DNA of 64,000 nucleotides. It comes from a virus. Of this stretch, positions 46,221 to 54,829 are shown one piece after another (positions within the stretch are counted from its first letter, which is position 1; each line of letters starts with the position of its first letter). Where the stretch lies: positions 1 to 64,000 of IMG/VR virus record IMGVR_UViG_3300019776_000961; one strand, written 5' to 3'. Both the position numbers and the translations under genes were made by a program. The notes below the pieces were generated by a model. It had not been told where the DNA came from. It did not search any database and was given only the letters and a program-made list of their open reading frames with translations.

Positions 46221-46856
46221 ATGCTTACCTTTGAAGAGTTCTATAATGAAATTCAAAAGACAAAATCACCTGTTGTTATCGTGGGAGGTATTCACGGCGA
46301 TGAACCAGCTGGAAATATAGCAGCTAAATCATTTGAAGATAAAGACGGTATTGTAGTTTTCTCTGACTTTAATAAAACCGGGAAGAGAAGGTTACATGGT
46401 GTAGATCCAAATAGACACTTCGACGAGGACGATTCAATACCAGAAGAAGACTCTTTATTAGAAGATATAATTAAATTAAAGCCAAGACTTGTTATATCTC
46501 TTCACGAAGACGACTCCACCGATGAAGTTTACGCTTATTGCTCACCTGGCATGAAAGATAAGCTTCAAGAAGTGTTAGTATCTCTTGATGTACCATTAGC
46601 TAAATCTGCTATTGGCGACAAAACGGATAGAGGTGTTATAACTGACGGTAAACTACCGACGAAAGGTACTTTAGAGCGCGCATTAAGAAAGAGATATATA
46701 CCAAGCTGCACCATCGAGACGCCATCAGCTGAATTATCCCTAGAAGAGCGTGTAGCTATACATAAGAAGGTAGTACTTGGCATACTCCAGCAAATGGAGT
46801 TTCATGACCGAGCTATCGATATGTCTGATATCGAAGTAAAAGAAGAAACAGAATAA
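46221..46856 (+). CDS. M14/AspA-like zinc carboxypeptidase or deacylase
   Basis: 211 residues. GGIHGDEPAG (22-31) gives the His-x-x-Glu zinc ligands, DPNRHF (62-67) the substrate-binding Asn-Arg, SLHED (94-97) the third His and CTIETP (about 161-166) the catalytic Glu. This is the succinylglutamate desuccinylase/aspartoacylase branch of M14. Substrate unknown; amidated or acylated small peptides, including peptidoglycan fragments, are possible. It begins MLTFEEFYNEIQK, similar to T4 capsid-targeting peptides, and is late-promoted. Confidence 0.78.
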   Translation: MLTFEEFYNEIQKTKSPVVIVGGIHGDEPAGNIAAKSFEDKDGIVVFSDFNKTGKRRLHGVDPNRHFDEDDSIPEEDSLLEDIIKLKPRLVISLHEDDSTDEVYAYCSPGMKDKLQEVLVSLDVPLAKSAIGDKTDRGVITDGKLPTKGTLERALRKRYIPSCTIETPSAELSLEERVAIHKKVVLGILQQMEFHDRAIDMSDIEVKEETE

Positions 46857-46880
46857 ATTTGCTTTTTCATATAAAGCATA

Positions 46881-46888
46881 TATAAATA
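46881..46888 (+). promoter_or_regulatory. T4-type late promoter octamer (hsp20)
   Basis: Perfect TATAAATA, overlapping a TTGCTT/TATAAA sigma70-like pair. Predicted +1 at 46894 leaves a 63-base leader, longer than at other late genes here. Confidence 0.55.
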
Positions 46889-46892
46889 ATAT

Positions 46893-46907
46893 TGCTCAGG
46901 TGCTCAA
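46893..46907 (+). repeat. hsp20 leader segment complementary to its 3' flank
   Basis: AGGTGCTCAA (46898-46907) is the exact reverse complement of TTGAGCACCT at 47463-47472. Flanking GCTC and GAGC add four pairs with one bulge. Confidence 0.6.
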
Positions 46908-46956
46908 CCAGGCCTAAGGCAAACATATTAACTCGCTTAACAAAAGGAGAACACAT

Positions 46957-47442
46957 ATGACAACAAACATAACACCATACACAGTTGGCAGGATCTTTCC
47001 TGCTACAGGCTCGGGATTCAGCCATCTCCCGGCTCTGTTTAATGAAACATGGCTAAGCGATGTCTTTAAGGACTTCGATAAAGCATTTGATATTCCAAAT
47101 GCTGTCTATCCTTACAACATCGTGTCAGAAACCGATCCAGACGGTAATCCACTAACCTACTACATCGAAGTAGCGCTAGCGGGCGTTGGAAAGGATAATA
47201 TTAACGTATCGGTCAAGGAGGGCAAGCTCGTGATCGCCGTTAATAAGGAAGAGGTTGAATATGATGAGACAATCCACTTCCATCGTAAAGGCATTAGCCG
47301 CAGAAAGGGACAATTGTCCTTCTCGCTTAATGACAATACGGATGTAAAGAACATCTCATCAACATACACAGACGGGCTACTACGAGTTAAGGTACCTGTT
47401 GTGAAACCGGAGGTACAAAATATCAGTATCGAGGTTAAATAG
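46957..47442 (+). CDS. hsp20: Small heat-shock protein Hsp20
   Basis: 161 residues. The alpha-crystallin domain spans about 50-150: YYIEVALAGVGKDNINVSVKEGKLVIAV, a loop with FHRKGISRRKGQLSFSL and DGLLRVKVPV (the G-x-L motif). It keeps unfolding proteins soluble. Phage Hsp20 genes are well known in T4-like cyanophages. A strong Shine-Dalgarno (AAAAGGAGA) precedes the ATG, unlike the leaderless late genes. The leader and 3' flank are complementary. Confidence 0.9.
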   Translation: MTTNITPYTVGRIFPATGSGFSHLPALFNETWLSDVFKDFDKAFDIPNAVYPYNIVSETDPDGNPLTYYIEVALAGVGKDNINVSVKEGKLVIAVNKEEVEYDETIHFHRKGISRRKGQLSFSLNDNTDVKNISSTYTDGLLRVKVPVVKPEVQNISIEVK

Positions 47443-47498
47443 AGTTTAAATTAGTCTCTGGATTGAGCACCTGGAGCACTTTTTTAACTTTTTAGTCG

Positions 47499-47506
47499 AC
47501 TAAATA
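47499..47506 (+). promoter_or_regulatory. Late-type promoter octamer
   Basis: ACTAAATA. Predicted +1 at 47512 is exactly the G of a GTG start codon. Confidence 0.45.
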
Positions 47507-47511
47507 ATTAT

Positions 47512-47658
47512 GTGCTTACGATAGATGAAGGCGCATTTTTGGCAATACAGATATTCATTGCTCTAATTCTTTGGTCTACATATATTTTTATTAAGTTCAT
47601 ATTTTTTACAATTAAATATTTCCGGAATTCGAGAAAAAATGCTGGAGCTCTAAAATAG
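47512..47658 (+). CDS. Small membrane protein, GTG start (48 aa)
   Basis: 48 residues from GTG 47512, chosen because it coincides with the predicted late +1. Hydrophobic helix FLAIQIFIALILWSTYIFIKF then a basic tail. No family recognised. Confidence 0.5.
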   Translation: MLTIDEGAFLAIQIFIALILWSTYIFIKFIFFTIKYFRNSRKNAGALK

Positions 47659-47679
47659 TTCCTTCATAATGAGGGGGTC

Positions 47680-48777
47680 ATGAGTACAACCACACTAGAT
47701 AAGTTCGTAGCAAATCGCAAGAACATCCAGGCACAGGTTAGCCAATATAGCCTTGTCCCGATGAGCTTGAATCAAATCCACAAGAACGGAAATCGCTTTT
47801 ATAATGCGGATTCCGAACTTAGCGAAAAGTCCATGAATTCCCTTCTCGGAGTTCTCGGAGTTAAACAATCACTCGTCGATGATATCGAAGATGACCAGAA
47901 GCAGTGGGAACCCCTTCACTCCGCTCTCGCCAATATTCGGTCTAATCGCGTTGTAACAGCTGTTCGTAATAATGAAAACAACAGAATTATCGATGTCTAT
48001 AATACAGCTATTAAAGATGAGAAACCTATTGATCTTACCAATGGTCTTCGTTATACCGAAGAGTTCCTCCGTACCACTGATAGCAATCTCTCGTTGAAGA
48101 ACTTTCACTTCAATCCAGAGAACCTGTCAATTAATATTGATTTCCTTAATCCTGATACCGATATCGATGTCTTCGGTGATGGTAAGGACTTCTGGAAATC
48201 CGGATTTGGTATCTCGTTCTCACCGAACAAGACGCAGACCTATCCGTTTTTCCTTCGAATGATTTGTTCCAACGGAATGCATGCTATCCATCGTATGTCT
48301 CAGCGATTTGTTGACTCTGAGTCACTTACACAGAAAACGTTTATACATCAGATTCAGCGTTATCTGTCGAACGATGATCGAAACTCTGAGGTTCAGGTCT
48401 CTTGTAACCGTCTGCGTAACAACAATGCATCTCTCCGTGAGTTCTATAATGCGCGCGCAGTTGTCGAGAAGATCGATAAGGATCTTGCAAAGAACATGTT
48501 CAATGACGAGGAGCTGACCAAGCGTTATGCTTCGATCGGAGTTGATCTCAAGAAGCAGAACAAGCGCTGGCTTGCAACTGCAAACTCCAACGTCAATAGT
48601 TATGACTTCTTCAATAACTTGACCCACGCAGCAACCCATACGCTCTCTGATACAGAGATTGCAACAAGGATGGAGCTTAACCGACTCGCCTCGGATATGT
48701 TCTTCTCCGGACCTGACTTCTCGACGATGGCTCCGGATCCGTTCCGTGAGGTTGCATCTTATACGACAGAGAAATAA
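47680..48777 (+). CDS. DUF932-like protein (365 aa)
   Basis: 365 residues. YPFFLRMICSNGMHAIHRMSQRF in the middle resembles the R-x-V-C-x-N-G-M motif of DUF932, a plasmid and phage protein family of unknown function. The rest is helical and mixed. A weak AGGGGGT ribosome site lies before the ATG. Codon choice is more C-ending than in the fibre genes, suggesting high expression. Family assignment tentative. Confidence 0.55.
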   Translation: MSTTTLDKFVANRKNIQAQVSQYSLVPMSLNQIHKNGNRFYNADSELSEKSMNSLLGVLGVKQSLVDDIEDDQKQWEPLHSALANIRSNRVVTAVRNNENNRIIDVYNTAIKDEKPIDLTNGLRYTEEFLRTTDSNLSLKNFHFNPENLSINIDFLNPDTDIDVFGDGKDFWKSGFGISFSPNKTQTYPFFLRMICSNGMHAIHRMSQRFVDSESLTQKTFIHQIQRYLSNDDRNSEVQVSCNRLRNNNASLREFYNARAVVEKIDKDLAKNMFNDEELTKRYASIGVDLKKQNKRWLATANSNVNSYDFFNNLTHAATHTLSDTEIATRMELNRLASDMFFSGPDFSTMAPDPFREVASYTTEK

Positions 48778-48790
48778 GTAATCAAAGCAG

Positions 48791-48863
48791 ACCCCCGGCG
48801 CCTCTCTCATACACCTACAGGCCTATAAAGCGGTAAAGAGTGATGATGCGTAATTCCGGGGGT
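48791..48863 (+). other. Structured region before tRNA-Gly
   Basis: ACCCCCGG (48791-48798) pairs with CCGGGGGT (48856-48863), enclosing about 57 bases with smaller internal pairings. It may be a terminator-like or small RNA element between the DUF932-like gene and tRNA-Gly. Confidence 0.45.
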
Positions 48864-48870
48864 GTTCTTT

Positions 48871-48944
48871 GGGGGTATAATGTAACGGTAGCCTGAGACC
48901 TTGCCAAGGTTTACGAGAGGGTTCGATTCCCTCTACCCCCTCCA
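48871..48944 (+). tRNA. tRNA-Gly(GCC)
   Basis: Acceptor GGGGGTA/TACCCCC, anticodon arm AGACC-TTGCCAA-GGTTT, T-loop TTCGATT, CCA. Confidence 0.9.
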
Positions 48945-48954
48945 TTAAATAATT

Positions 48955-48978
48955 GAGCAGCTTCGGCTGCTCTTTTTT
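48955..48978 (+). terminator. Rho-independent terminator
   Basis: GAGCAGC-TTCG-GCTGCTC followed by six Ts: a textbook tetraloop terminator. It ends the tRNA-Gly transcript one base before the next ATG. Confidence 0.88.
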
Positions 48979-49191
48979 ATGAAAAAATTCCTTTATTATA
49001 TTCTAGCTTTGTTCTTTTATTATACAGGTGATTTAGCTTGGTCGATTATAAATCTCTCAACCAATTTCTACCTACTGAATAGACTTCTCGAAGGTCGACT
49101 TTGGGGATTATATCAGAACTGTATGTCACTTTCTTTAAAATACGATGAAATAGCGGGCTATAAGATTTGGAAATTACCGGATGAGACATAA
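48979..49191 (+). CDS. Small membrane protein (70 aa)
   Basis: 70 residues with a hydrophobic N-terminus (FLYYILALFFYYTGDLAW) acting as signal anchor, then a polar C-terminus. The ATG directly follows the terminator T-run, so its own transcript start is unclear. The stop is embedded in the next gene's late octamer. Not recognised. Confidence 0.6.
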   Translation: MKKFLYYILALFFYYTGDLAWSIINLSTNFYLLNRLLEGRLWGLYQNCMSLSLKYDEIAGYKIWKLPDET

Positions 49192-49194
49192 ATA
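49187..49194 (+). promoter_or_regulatory. T4-type late promoter octamer
   Basis: CATAAATA around the preceding stop codon. Predicted +1 at 49200 is the A of the fibre ATG. Confidence 0.6.
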
Positions 49195-49199
49195 TCTAT

Positions 49200-50525
49200 A
49201 TGTCCAATGTAAGAATTAGTGGCCTCCCTATCAATCTACCGACACCATCTTCATATCTTCCGGTAGAAGTTATGACATCACCAGGTGTCTTCACTACTTC
49301 AAAGACACAACTATCTACATTTACACAGGCAGGCCCGGATTTTAAACACTTTCAGAGTAGTTTTTCTACTGCAACAGCGTTATCTGCAGGCTGGCAAACA
49401 GCATATATAAATCTATGTGCCTATGCTCCATCATGGATTGGCAATAATACACTTACATCGGCAAATAGTTCGCGCTGGAGCTCTGCTTATAATACAGTAA
49501 CTGCATATTTTCCTTATTGGCAAGCGGGTTATAATTTTAGTACAGGCAATGGAGCAAGTGTTGTATCAACTGTCTCTTCGAATAGTGCAAGCTGGGGCGG
49601 AGGTGCTTCTGTTTATACAACGGTCAATACATACAGTGCTGCGTGGCAAACAGCAAGTACAGGTGGTGGTGTATCAGTCTATCAAACAGTTAACCCGCTA
49701 AGTGCTGCTTGGACATCTGCGACTAAGACTGTTACCGCTCTTTCTTCTCACTGGGAAGGTGTATTTACAAACGTATATCCAAACTCTGGTAACTGGCAGT
49801 CCACATACACACTCGTTAATACAACAACCGCTACAACATTTTTAGTTAATAGCCTTAGCGCACGAGGTAATATTGCCACAACCGGTAATATTACTACAAC
49901 AGGCGGTATCACTGCAACAGGTAATATCACCACAACTGGAAGTATTACTGCAAGATCTGAAATTACCGCTCTACTCGATAATAATATATCACAATTTAGA
50001 GCAATTGATCGCAATAATACTTACGGATTATTGATCCGCAACGACGGTATCAACACATATTTTCTCTTTACTGCAGTTAACGATCCGTATGGTACATGGA
50101 ATGCATTAAGACCGTTTTATATAAACAATTCATCAGGTAATGTTTCAATGGCAAATGGACTTATGTCTGTTGCATACTCTACAGGTGCTGTAACATTGAG
50201 TAGCGTAACTTTCAGCGATGGCAGTACACAGTATTCAGCTGGTGTTGGTTCTCCAGTTCAATCTTGGCAGAACGTCACATCAACAAGAACACAAGGTTCA
50301 ACATACACTAATTCGACCGGTAGACCGATACAGGTTGCTATCTACGGGACACAGGCTGGCAATTCATCGGTTATTTTTTATATAAATAACGTACAGGTAA
50401 GTAACTCAGTCAGTGTTGCAAATCAAGCAAGTCAATGGCTCATTACATCACACATTATACCACATGGTGCAACGTATAGATTAGGTACAGGTCAGCAAGG
50501 TATCAATTGGTGGGAGCTAAGATAA
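49200..50525 (+). CDS. Tail fibre protein (441 aa)
   Basis: 441 residues. The N-terminus SNVRISGLPINLPTPSSYLPVE looks like a virion-attachment segment. Repeats of the type SALSAGWQTAYN/SAAWQTAS follow, then GNITTTGGITATGNITTTG beta repeats. The C-terminal 90 residues (VQSWQNVTSTRTQGSTYTNSTGRPIQVAI...) form a lectin-like tip. Late, leaderless. It shares the W-x-x-x-Y-N repeat with the fibres at 8187 and 51912. Confidence 0.75.
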   Translation: MSNVRISGLPINLPTPSSYLPVEVMTSPGVFTTSKTQLSTFTQAGPDFKHFQSSFSTATALSAGWQTAYINLCAYAPSWIGNNTLTSANSSRWSSAYNTVTAYFPYWQAGYNFSTGNGASVVSTVSSNSASWGGGASVYTTVNTYSAAWQTASTGGGVSVYQTVNPLSAAWTSATKTVTALSSHWEGVFTNVYPNSGNWQSTYTLVNTTTATTFLVNSLSARGNIATTGNITTTGGITATGNITTTGSITARSEITALLDNNISQFRAIDRNNTYGLLIRNDGINTYFLFTAVNDPYGTWNALRPFYINNSSGNVSMANGLMSVAYSTGAVTLSSVTFSDGSTQYSAGVGSPVQSWQNVTSTRTQGSTYTNSTGRPIQVAIYGTQAGNSSVIFYINNVQVSNSVSVANQASQWLITSHIIPHGATYRLGTGQQGINWWELR

Positions 50526-50531
50526 TTTTTT

Positions 50532-50918
50532 ATGAAACATTATATTGACACGAATAACGAGATTTGGGGTTTCGATAACAATCAAACAGCTCTTATACCT
50601 AACGACGCTGTAGAGATACCTTCCTCATATACAGCTGCACAATATCCTTTTCTTTCTTTAAAGGATAACATTATTCACTTTGATAATATAGCATATATTG
50701 CAAATAGTAATTCTGAAAAATTAAACGATTGTAAATTTAAAGCAAAAATATTGCTTTCAAATACAGATTGGGCTACGCTTTTTGATGTAGCATCAGGTTC
50801 ACCGTGTTTAACAAATCAGTCAGATTTTATTAAGTACCGTGAAGCGGTACGTAAGTTAGTTGTATCACCTGTTTTAGAGCCTGAATGGCCAGAAATACCT
50901 GTAGCTCAATGGTCATAA
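50532..50918 (+). CDS. Tail fibre assembly chaperone-like protein
   Basis: 128 residues. The C-terminal half, KAKILLSNTDWATLFD...FIKYREAVRKLVVSPVLEPEWPEIPVAQW, matches the pattern of phage tail fibre assembly/DUF4376 proteins: L-L-x-x-T-D-W, then Y-R-x-x-x-R, then W-P-x-x-P. It directly follows a fibre gene, the usual place. It likely helps that fibre fold or attach. Confidence 0.7.
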   Translation: MKHYIDTNNEIWGFDNNQTALIPNDAVEIPSSYTAAQYPFLSLKDNIIHFDNIAYIANSNSEKLNDCKFKAKILLSNTDWATLFDVASGSPCLTNQSDFIKYREAVRKLVVSPVLEPEWPEIPVAQWS

Positions 50919-50953
50919 CAACTATTGAGAAGTTTATTAACTGAATAAGTACT

Positions 50954-50972
50954 ATAGTAAGAATCTTACTAT
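50954..50972 (+). other. Hairpin abutting a start codon
   Basis: ATAGTAAG-AAT-CTTACTAT, a perfect 8-bp hairpin with a three-base loop, ends one base before ATG 50973. It could hide or present the start codon; no late octamer precedes this gene. Confidence 0.5.
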
Positions 50973-51896
50973 ATGGCAAGTCTCTATTCGTTACCAACAT
51001 CTGCTGTAGCTAGTTCTATCTATCTGTCAAAGAACTTAGATACAACAAAGGATATCGTTGTATCCTTTGATTACGCATGTTATGGGTATCAATCACAGGG
51101 AAGCGAAGGATTTAACGTTTTCTTTGTAGATTCAAATGCATATACAATAAATGGTGGTAGTCCGGGCCCTGGACTTTGTTACGCTCCTACGTTCGGTATA
51201 TCAGGTGTCAATTCACAAGGGCAAACCTTAACATCTTTCAGCGGTGTTTATCTTGGTGAGCTTGGAATTGGTTTTGACTTAACGGGTAACTATGGAACAT
51301 CTGCTTATGGCATAAATGGTTACCAAGACGGTATACCTAATAGTGTTTCTATCCGCGGTTCCCAGAACTTTCAATACAATCTTTATTACAATTCAGGAAA
51401 TCTTACAGCAAGTAGTTACCCTATACCATTGTCTCTATATCAGCAGGTAACTAGTGTTGATGATGTGCAATTTTATACTGTGCGCATACGGTTAACGGAT
51501 TTCTGTAAGACAATTTATATCGACTGGAAGCAACCTGGCGATCTCTATTATACTAATTATATTACTACCGCTCTACCTGAGGAATGGCCTGGTACAGTCA
51601 ATTGCTGTCTAGGATTTGCAACAGGTCTCACTGGTACCTGTTTTTCTATTAAAAATTTTAATGTAAACGGTATATTCGCAACTACAAGTGCTGCGTCAAT
51701 AACATATACATGGACTTATTCTAGTGCAAGCTACCTCGGTCAGACACCAAATCCTGCTGCATTATCTGTTCTTGATACTGTAACAATAAGAAATGCACCA
51801 CCGTGGAACAATTACCCTTCTCTCATCAATATTACATCAGATGGTACAGCTCCTCTTCAGAATACAGATGGATACATTATCATAAACTATACATAA
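50973..51896 (+). CDS. L-type lectin-like adhesin
   Basis: 307 residues. KDIVVSFDYACYGYQSQGSEGFNVFFVDSN at the start, followed by GLCYAP and a final strand set (TVRIRLTDFCKTIYIDWK; CCLGFATGLTGTCFSIKNF), suggests a legume/L-type lectin jelly roll covering about residues 15-235. A linker and C-terminal strand region follow. Such domains bind sugars. Part of the virion adhesion gene run. Confidence 0.65.
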   Translation: MASLYSLPTSAVASSIYLSKNLDTTKDIVVSFDYACYGYQSQGSEGFNVFFVDSNAYTINGGSPGPGLCYAPTFGISGVNSQGQTLTSFSGVYLGELGIGFDLTGNYGTSAYGINGYQDGIPNSVSIRGSQNFQYNLYYNSGNLTASSYPIPLSLYQQVTSVDDVQFYTVRIRLTDFCKTIYIDWKQPGDLYYTNYITTALPEEWPGTVNCCLGFATGLTGTCFSIKNFNVNGIFATTSAASITYTWTYSSASYLGQTPNPAALSVLDTVTIRNAPPWNNYPSLINITSDGTAPLQNTDGYIIINYT

Positions 51897-51897
51897 A

Positions 51898-51905
51898 TAT
51901 AAATA
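51898..51905 (+). promoter_or_regulatory. T4-type late promoter octamer
   Basis: Perfect TATAAATA, with an adjoining CATAAATA at 51892-51899 over the preceding stop. Predicted +1 at 51911, one base before ATG 51912. Confidence 0.65.
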
Positions 51906-51911
51906 ATTCAT

Positions 51912-53351
51912 ATGCCTAATATAGCAGCAACATTATCTCTTAACGTACCGGCGATTACAGCTCTCTGTAAGGGTGACCCTGGTAGTAGCTTGCTTAACGG
52001 CACAGGTGCACCGAACAATGCGCTCGGCCGAAACGGTGATTTTTATCTCGATACTGCACTTTACAACATCTACGGTCCAAAGGTCTCTGGTGTATGGAAT
52101 GGTCCTACACTACTAAGCAACAGTGTACTGGCTAGTGTTTGGAATAGTACAAATACAACTGTTTATAGTAATAGTGCAAATTGGAATTCTGTCTACACAA
52201 CATTTAACGCGAATAGCGGTGCTTTAACTACACTGGCAACTAACAGTGCCAACTGGGATTCAGTTTATACCACATTTAACGCTAATAGTGGTTCACTTAC
52301 AACTCTTGCAACTAATAGTGCAGGCTGGTCAACTGGTAGCACTCTTGCAAGTAGTGTATACACAACTGTAAATTCAAATAGTGCTACTTGGAATGCAGGT
52401 GGCGGCGGCACAGGTAGACCAGATGTTAATAATGCTGTTATTACTTTGAGTGGTAACTGGACAAGTAGTTACAATACACTTACAAGCTTGAGTGGTGGCT
52501 GGCAGAGTACATATACAAACGTTTATAATAATAGTGCAAGTTGGAATGCTGCAGCGGAAGCCACAACATCTGTAATCGCACCGTTTAGTGCACAATGGCA
52601 GTCTGTTTACAATTACACAAACGAAACCAGTGCTTATAATACTTCTGTTTATAGTACAGTGACGGGTGTGAGTTCCCAATGGCAATCAGCATATAATGTA
52701 ACACTGTCAACAGCTCCTAATGTAACAAATATTATTAATAGTTTTGCTACGGATATAGCTCCTGCCTCAGCTCGTTGGAATAACGTCTCTTACGCTTACA
52801 TGTTTGGTGGCAGTGCAGACATACAGCTCGGTAAAAGCGCCTACTCTACAACTAATGCTTATAGTGGTACATGGAATACTGTCGCTGATTCAGCAGCTGC
52901 ACTTCTTACATTTGTATCGACGATTTCTACAATTACTGCAGCTAGTACATACGTACAGAATAATTCAGCTAATACACAATTTAATAATCTTTCAGCTTAC
53001 GCTTTGAGTGCATCATATCTTGCAGTAGAGCGAGGCATTTATGTAGCTGGCCTCTTTACAGGACCGTATAATGATGGTACTGTAGTGGATTACCAAACAG
53101 GTAACGGTCGTATGCTTGTAGGACCTGCAGATAACATTTCCTTCTACTCTAATTATACAGGTAGTGGAAATGCACTTACAGCTAATGCCACATTATTCTA
53201 TACAGGTGGTTTATCGGCTCGAGGTGGTTTATCTGGTACAGATATTACTATAAACCCAGCACCGACACTGCCCACAGTTAAAACAGCTCAAAATAAATAT
53301 CTACCAATAAATGTCGGTGGTGCTATTTACTATCTATCGCTTTATCAGTAA
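51912..53351 (+). CDS. Fibre protein with NSANWNSVYTTFN repeats
   Basis: 479 residues. A glycine-rich entry domain (about 15-65, GDPGSSLLNGTGAPNNALGRNGDFYLDT) of the kind that opens phage fibre shafts is followed by tandem 22-residue repeats (NSANWNSVYTTFNANSG...). About 250 more residues of W-x-x-x-Y/S-T helical-type repeats follow, then a beta C-terminus. Probably a trimeric shaft. Late, leaderless. Confidence 0.72.
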   Translation: MPNIAATLSLNVPAITALCKGDPGSSLLNGTGAPNNALGRNGDFYLDTALYNIYGPKVSGVWNGPTLLSNSVLASVWNSTNTTVYSNSANWNSVYTTFNANSGALTTLATNSANWDSVYTTFNANSGSLTTLATNSAGWSTGSTLASSVYTTVNSNSATWNAGGGGTGRPDVNNAVITLSGNWTSSYNTLTSLSGGWQSTYTNVYNNSASWNAAAEATTSVIAPFSAQWQSVYNYTNETSAYNTSVYSTVTGVSSQWQSAYNVTLSTAPNVTNIINSFATDIAPASARWNNVSYAYMFGGSADIQLGKSAYSTTNAYSGTWNTVADSAAALLTFVSTISTITAASTYVQNNSANTQFNNLSAYALSASYLAVERGIYVAGLFTGPYNDGTVVDYQTGNGRMLVGPADNISFYSNYTGSGNALTANATLFYTGGLSARGGLSGTDITINPAPTLPTVKTAQNKYLPINVGGAIYYLSLYQ

Positions 53352-53369
53352 AAAATAGTAAATAATAGT

Positions 53370-54803
53370 GTGAAGAGTTATTCGTTTGTACTTAATAGCA
53401 CACAAACTTTGGCTGATCCTGTTCTTGTTAACGGGTATATGTTCCTTGACCCTGTTTATGGTTATAGCTACACATACCCTCTTACTGATATAGGTGGTGA
53501 TTTTTCTGGTACTGGTAGCTACTCTGCAAGCGCTTATGCAGGTAAATTTTATCCTTGGGGCTATAATAAGCAAACAACAGTAACAATTCTTACAGCAGGT
53601 ACACTTAAAGGACCATATACTATAACCTTCTCACCATCAGGTCTTGATACTTCTGGGTATGCATTATTAAAAATAGTTTATGACTTCGGTGATGGAACAA
53701 GTTTTTCAACAGATAATAGTATTATCTATTCTGTAAAAGGTGCAGGTGGTAATGGTGTATCAGATCCTACAAAACAGAATGTAACGCACGATTATTGGCC
53801 TACAAATAATTACATAACAACATATACACCTACTGTCACTGTATTAAACGGTGATCTTTCTCTTAATATTTACAATATCTCTTTCAGTCTTGTTCCTGTT
53901 TCATTATTTGAACTCGATGATATTAGCATTATTAATGCAGCACAACATGTTAATAATATAGAGGAAACATTGGGTGTATTTGAAGTAAAGGGAATCAACT
54001 CTGTAACTAATGCACGTTATTTTAGTGCAGGCACAACTGATTATAACAATACAACAAATACTATATTAGCGGATTTTCAAGAAATTAGCGGATTAATATT
54101 AGATCTTGACGCATCGGATAGTTTATCAGTTATAAAAGATAGTAACAATAAAGTTACTATATGGAAGGACAAAACAGCGCAAGGAAATGATTTTATACAA
54201 TCTGATTACGCATCAGCGCCGAAATTTCTATATCCAAAACAAAGTGCTTGTGGTAGAAAGTCTGTACAATTTACATCAACCAGCGCTACATCAATCGCTA
54301 CATATCTTTCATGTATTAATACGACAGGATTTAGTAGTATGTCTAGTGGTTATACAGCGTTTTTTATTACTGCTGTTAATTCTGACACCGGTACTGTTTT
54401 CTATGGTGGTTCCTCACAAGACGTAGGTGCAAACTTAATTATTGAAGTATCACCTACTGACAGTATTACTACATATCAAGGGTATACAAGTGCATATATA
54501 CCAACAGTTTCTCGAATTCTACCGATTTATAGCTTATATACTGTAACAGCTGATAATTCTGGTACAATGATTGTAACATACGATCAACAAAAATATACCT
54601 TTAAGGGACTCAATACACAATTTGGTGCACTCACGTCAACAGCTTTTATTAGTCAGCCATATAACACACCGGTCTTTGTACCGTTGAAAGATACGGAGGT
54701 ATCACAGGTCTTAATTTACAATAGAGTTCTTACAACAGACGAATACAATGTCGTTTGTAACACATTAATTAATAACTGGTCACTCACTCTTCAGAGTGCT
54801 TAG
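53370..54803 (+). CDS. Adhesin with PKD-like and LamG-like domains
   Basis: 477 residues from GTG 53370. The N-terminal part contains LKIVYDFGDGTSFSTDNS, a PKD-type motif, with further Ig-like strands. Residues about 225-475 read as a LamG/concanavalin-like domain: LILDLDASDSLSVIKDSNN, VTIWKDKTAQGND, KSVQFTSTSATSIATYL and QVLIYNRVLTTDEYNVV. Such domains mediate glycan or protein binding. Adjacent genes are also fibre genes. Confidence 0.7.
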   Translation: MKSYSFVLNSTQTLADPVLVNGYMFLDPVYGYSYTYPLTDIGGDFSGTGSYSASAYAGKFYPWGYNKQTTVTILTAGTLKGPYTITFSPSGLDTSGYALLKIVYDFGDGTSFSTDNSIIYSVKGAGGNGVSDPTKQNVTHDYWPTNNYITTYTPTVTVLNGDLSLNIYNISFSLVPVSLFELDDISIINAAQHVNNIEETLGVFEVKGINSVTNARYFSAGTTDYNNTTNTILADFQEISGLILDLDASDSLSVIKDSNNKVTIWKDKTAQGNDFIQSDYASAPKFLYPKQSACGRKSVQFTSTSATSIATYLSCINTTGFSSMSSGYTAFFITAVNSDTGTVFYGGSSQDVGANLIIEVSPTDSITTYQGYTSAYIPTVSRILPIYSLYTVTADNSGTMIVTYDQQKYTFKGLNTQFGALTSTAFISQPYNTPVFVPLKDTEVSQVLIYNRVLTTDEYNVVCNTLINNWSLTLQSA

Positions 54804-54816
54804 AGCTATACTGTAA

Positions 54817-54824
54817 TATAAATA
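54817..54824 (+). promoter_or_regulatory. T4-type late promoter octamer
   Basis: Perfect TATAAATA. Predicted +1 at 54830 is the A of the ATG of the 1187-residue protein. Confidence 0.7.
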
Positions 54825-54829
54825 ATAAC

